Assembly: GCA_009842375.1 (NCBI GenBank)
Contig: VYFM01000485.1
Span: forward strand, 1 to 7,894
Source: Candidatus Poribacteria bacterium
GTDB taxonomy: Bacteria > Poribacteria > WGA-4E > WGA-3G
Length of the DNA stretch: 7,894 nucleotides
Direction: 5' to 3'
Both the position numbers and the translations under genes were made by a program. The notes beneath the pieces were generated by a model, which did no database searches, was not told where the DNA came from, and saw nothing but the letters and a program-made list of their open reading frames with translations. Below are positions 5,570-7,894 of the stretch, one piece after another; position 1 is the first letter of the stretch; every line of letters begins with the position of its first letter.

Positions 5570-6439
5570 TTATTCAACACATGCCACAACAACACGTTCT
5601 ATTTCAGCATAGTCTTTTATGAATTGAATATCCTTATACACGGATTGTTCATCAAGTAATTCTCTAACCGGATCTGCCTGTGTGTCGCCAATTTCGATGA
5701 CAAGTGTACCTTCAGGACAGAGGTAATTTGGTGCTTCTGCAATCAGTGAACGGATGATTGATAAACCATCTTCACCAGCGAAGAGTGCAATATGGGGTTC
5801 ATAGTCTCTGATGTCAGAACATAATGTGTCATGTTCACAGGTTTTTACATAGGGAGGGTTGGATACGATCCAGTTAAAACTCGAGGCATCCAATAATTCA
5901 ATAGGTTCAAAGAGATCACCCTGAAGCAAGGTAATTTGTTCAGTGCACTCATGGACATCCGTATTCTTTTCGGCAACTGTTAATGCATCAGATGATATGT
6001 CTGTTGCAATGATTTCCCACGCCGGTCTGTTGACTGAAAGTGCCGTTGCTATCACTCCACTACCCGTCCCTATTTCTAATATACGTTGATCTCCATCACT
6101 ATTAGCATTTAGAATAGTTTCCACAATGAATTCCGTTTCAGGACGCGGGATTAGTACACGTTCATCTACATAGAAATCTAGTGACATGAACTCTTTACGG
6201 TTGGTTAGATAACTTATTGGCGTTCTCGCTATCCGTTTCTTAATCAGTTCACGTAACATCGTCAAATCATTTTGAAAGACTGGCATATCAAAATGTAGGT
6301 AAAGTTGTAAACGGCTTTTATCAAGTAGATGTCCGAGTAATACTTCAGCATCTAATCTTGGGTTGGGAATGTTGTGTTTTTCAAAATAACCTGTTGTCCA
6401 CTCAAGGAGTTCAAGCACGTGCCAGATTTTGGTAGCCAT
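5570..6439 (-). CDS. prmC: Release factor glutamine methyltransferase PrmC
   Basis: This 289-residue SAM-dependent enzyme N5-methylates the glutamine of the GGQ motif in peptide release factors, which raises termination efficiency. The N-terminal helical domain (about 1-75, with PNPRLDAEVLLGHLL) is typical of PrmC. The catalytic domain shows IPRPETE (97-103), SAM motif I LEIGTGSGVIA (121-131), acidic D147 in ATDIS, and the NPPY signature at 194-197 (IVSNPPYV) that binds the target glutamine. Length is normal. It follows prfA on the same strand, 137 bases downstream, the classic prfA-prmC order. The ATG at 6439 has no clear Shine-Dalgarno, but an in-frame stop two codons upstream and the complete N-terminal domain leave no better start. 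I see no convincing promoter in the gap, so it may rely on read-through from prfA. Confidence 0.95.
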   Translation of the reverse strand: MATKIWHVLELLEWTTGYFEKHNIPNPRLDAEVLLGHLLDKSRLQLYLHFDMPVFQNDLTMLRELIKKRIARTPISYLTNRKEFMSLDFYVDERVLIPRPETEFIVETILNANSDGDQRILEIGTGSGVIATALSVNRPAWEIIATDISSDALTVAEKNTDVHECTEQITLLQGDLFEPIELLDASSFNWIVSNPPYVKTCEHDTLCSDIRDYEPHIALFAGEDGLSIIRSLIAEAPNYLCPEGTLVIEIGDTQADPVRELLDEQSVYKDIQFIKDYAEIERVVVACVE

Positions 6440-6576
6440 ATTCTAAATGTTTATCGTGAACTCCACAAGTGAGATAACTATATATGGAAGGTGTAAACTT
6501 GGATGGATCTATAGAAATGAAAAACACCGAACTTATATCCATTCATTTTGATTTTAGAGAATATGAGTCTATGTTT

Positions 6577-7650
6577 TTAGGTTACTTCGTTCTTTAACTT
6601 TTCTGCTTGGTCTGCGGTTGTTAACCTTTCAATAAACGAGTCTAAATCTCCATCTAATACAGAATCTAACTGATGAGAAGTATATTTAATTCGGTGATCG
6701 GTCACACGGGATTGTGGAAAGTTATATGTACGTATTTTTTCGCTCCTGTCGCCACTACCGACCATTGATCGACGGGTTTCTGCTCGCTCACTGTCCAATT
6801 CAGCTTGTTTCAGTTCATGAAGCCGTGCACGGAGGATCTTCATCGCCTTAGATCGGTTTTTGTGTTGCGACTTTTCGTCTTGTTGGGTTACAACAAGACC
6901 TGTTGGAAGATGTGTAATACGTATCGCAGAATCCGTTGTATTAACACTCTGTCCACCTGGTCCAGAAGATCGGTAGGTATCTATCCTTAGTTCTGTAGCT
7001 TCATCAATCTGCAAATCAACTTCTTCTGCTTCAGGAAGGACTGCAACTGTAACTGCAGAAGTATGAATACGTCCACTCGTTTCGGTTGTTGGAATACGTT
7101 GGACGCGATGAATACCACCTTCATATTTTAGAAGACTATATGCTGACTTACCTTCAATAGAAAAGATTGCCTCTTTAAAGCCTTTTAAACCAGTTGCATT
7201 TGCACTGAACATTTCAACTTTCCAATTATGTCTCTCAGCGAACCGTGTATACATACGGAAGATCTCGGCAGCAAATAAACTTGCTTCCTCTCCACCTGTT
7301 CCAGCACGTATTTCAATTATGACGTTTTTCTCATCGTTAGGGTCTTTTGGAACAAGCAGCATCTTAAGCGATTCAATTAGATCTTCTTGTTGATTGTTGA
7401 GTTCATTTAACTCTTCTTGTGCTAACTCCAACATATCGCTATCAGTTTCTTCATCCAGCAGTGCTTGTGTCTCCTCTATAGCGGATTCTAACTGTTGATA
7501 ATCCTTATATGCTGACACTATTGGTGATAGTTCCGCGTGGAGTTTTGATAGTTCCTGCAGACGTTGCGGGTTAGAAATTTGTGCAGGATCACTCAATGAT
7601 TTTTCAACATCAATAAATTTATTTTGTATGTCTTTGAGTTTCTCTAACAT
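6577..7650 (-). CDS. prfA: Peptide chain release factor 1 (RF1)
   Basis: This 357-residue class I release factor recognises UAA and UAG in the ribosomal A site and triggers hydrolysis of peptidyl-tRNA. It has a coiled-coil N-terminal domain (about 1-100). The decoding tripeptide PxT is present as P187-T188-T189 (VQRIPTTE), which marks RF1 rather than RF2 (SPF). The GGQ catalytic motif is at 232-234 (RSSGPGGQSVNTTD), Q234 being the site PrmC methylates. GSGDRSEKIRTYNFPQ (298-313) is family-standard. Length is normal and it needs no programmed frameshift, unlike many RF2 genes. It lies between rpmE and prmC on the same strand. The ribosome site before the ATG is weak, and a promoter candidate lies about 40 to 70 bases upstream. 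Confidence 0.96.
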   Translation of the reverse strand: MLEKLKDIQNKFIDVEKSLSDPAQISNPQRLQELSKLHAELSPIVSAYKDYQQLESAIEETQALLDEETDSDMLELAQEELNELNNQQEDLIESLKMLLVPKDPNDEKNVIIEIRAGTGGEEASLFAAEIFRMYTRFAERHNWKVEMFSANATGLKGFKEAIFSIEGKSAYSLLKYEGGIHRVQRIPTTETSGRIHTSAVTVAVLPEAEEVDLQIDEATELRIDTYRSSGPGGQSVNTTDSAIRITHLPTGLVVTQQDEKSQHKNRSKAMKILRARLHELKQAELDSERAETRRSMVGSGDRSEKIRTYNFPQSRVTDHRIKYTSHQLDSVLDGDLDSFIERLTTADQAEKLKNEVT

Positions 7651-7690
7651 ATCATTTCACTTCGCAGAATGAATTTATATACACAAGATT

Positions 7691-7721
7691 ATTGTAGTAA
7701 ATAACTAAGGTTTTGTATCAA
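7691..7721 (-). promoter_or_regulatory. Possible promoter of prfA
   Basis: On the minus strand TTGATA (7721-7716, 5 of 6) and TACAAT (7696-7691, 5 of 6) lie in the AT-rich gap between rpmE and prfA. The spacer is 19 bases, longer than the preferred 17, so strength is doubtful. prfA could equally be co-transcribed with rpmE. Confidence 0.35.
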
Positions 7722-7749
7722 CCGAGTTATAAATGTACTCTCAGTATAA

Positions 7750-7894
7750 TTATGATTTATCTGTAATACCATAACGACGACGGAAACTTTCTACGCGCCC
7801 AGCAGTATCAATAAATCTTGTTTGTTGTCCAGTATAGAACGGATGACATTTTGCACAAACATCTACTCTCATCTCTGATTCAACTGTAACTGTT
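7750..7894 (-). CDS. rpmE: 50S ribosomal protein L31, 3' part (start outside window)
   Basis: The last 47 residues of L31, a small protein of the large ribosomal subunit at the bridge to the small subunit, run off the right edge. The signature VDVCAKCHPFYTG is clear, followed by FIDTAGRVESFRRRYG. This is the standard C-terminal half of bacterial L31. The CxxC pair (residues 13 and 16 of the visible part) is the second half of the zinc knuckle of the zinc-binding form; whether the N-terminal Cys pair exists cannot be seen. A short tail, ITDKS, follows the conserved end. It is upstream of prfA with a 99-base gap, matching the common rpmE-prfA-prmC order. Its start and promoter lie outside the window. 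Confidence 0.93.
   Translation of the reverse strand, partial: TVTVESEMRVDVCAKCHPFYTGQQTRFIDTAGRVESFRRRYGITDKS

Noticed and set aside
6478..6546. 22-codon minus-strand frame in the prfA-prmC gap
   Set aside because: It is too short, has no ribosome site that I can see, and its peptide has no recognisable feature.
7720..7745. Possible terminator after rpmE
   Set aside because: The pairing between the ACTGAGAG and ACTCGGT words is imperfect and weak, without a T-run.

Overview
The window looks like chromosomal DNA from a low-to-moderate-GC, uncultured-type bacterium. My best guess is a member of Candidatus Poribacteria or a similar marine or sponge-associated lineage. The guess rests on a phytanoyl-CoA dioxygenase-family gene beside an amidohydrolase, and on dense intergenic repeats built on a GTAGGGGCGAGGT..CGCCC core. 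The taxonomy is inference; no marker gene here settles it.

Layout: (1) Positions 1-827 hold no convincing gene. They contain a mosaic of short interspersed repeats (GTAGGGGCGAGG hairpins, fold-back CAGTGTTTTCCGCG modules, a GGTAGGTCGG element) and a near-perfect 23-bp palindrome. (2) Positions 828-2513 (+) encode a 561-residue NhaC-family Na+/H+ antiporter that starts with TTG. It is the only plus-strand gene and converges on the next block. (3) Positions 5309-2632 (-) form a tight three-gene operon: a PLP-dependent D-serine dehydratase/D-threonine aldolase-like protein, a PhyH-type Fe(II)/2-oxoglutarate oxygenase and an amidohydrolase-2 family hydrolase. The first two genes overlap by one base (TAATG), the next pair are 9 bp apart, and a good sigma70-like promoter lies just upstream. 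(4) Positions 5310-5569 are intergenic and contain a 141-bp element bounded by 23-bp inverted repeats. (5) Positions 7894-5570 (-) carry the translation genes rpmE (partial), prfA and prmC in a conserved order.

How the genes work together: prfA and prmC are a functional pair, since PrmC methylates the GGQ glutamine of the release factor. The three-gene operon probably encodes a small catabolic or modification route in which an oxygenase, a PLP enzyme acting on a D-amino or beta-hydroxy amino acid, and a metal-dependent hydrolase or decarboxylase act on one unknown substrate. It is the best candidate here for an undescribed pathway. The PLP enzyme carries Gly where the family normally has a metal-binding Cys or Asp, which makes its chemistry uncertain. 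The antiporter is probably independent of this pathway.
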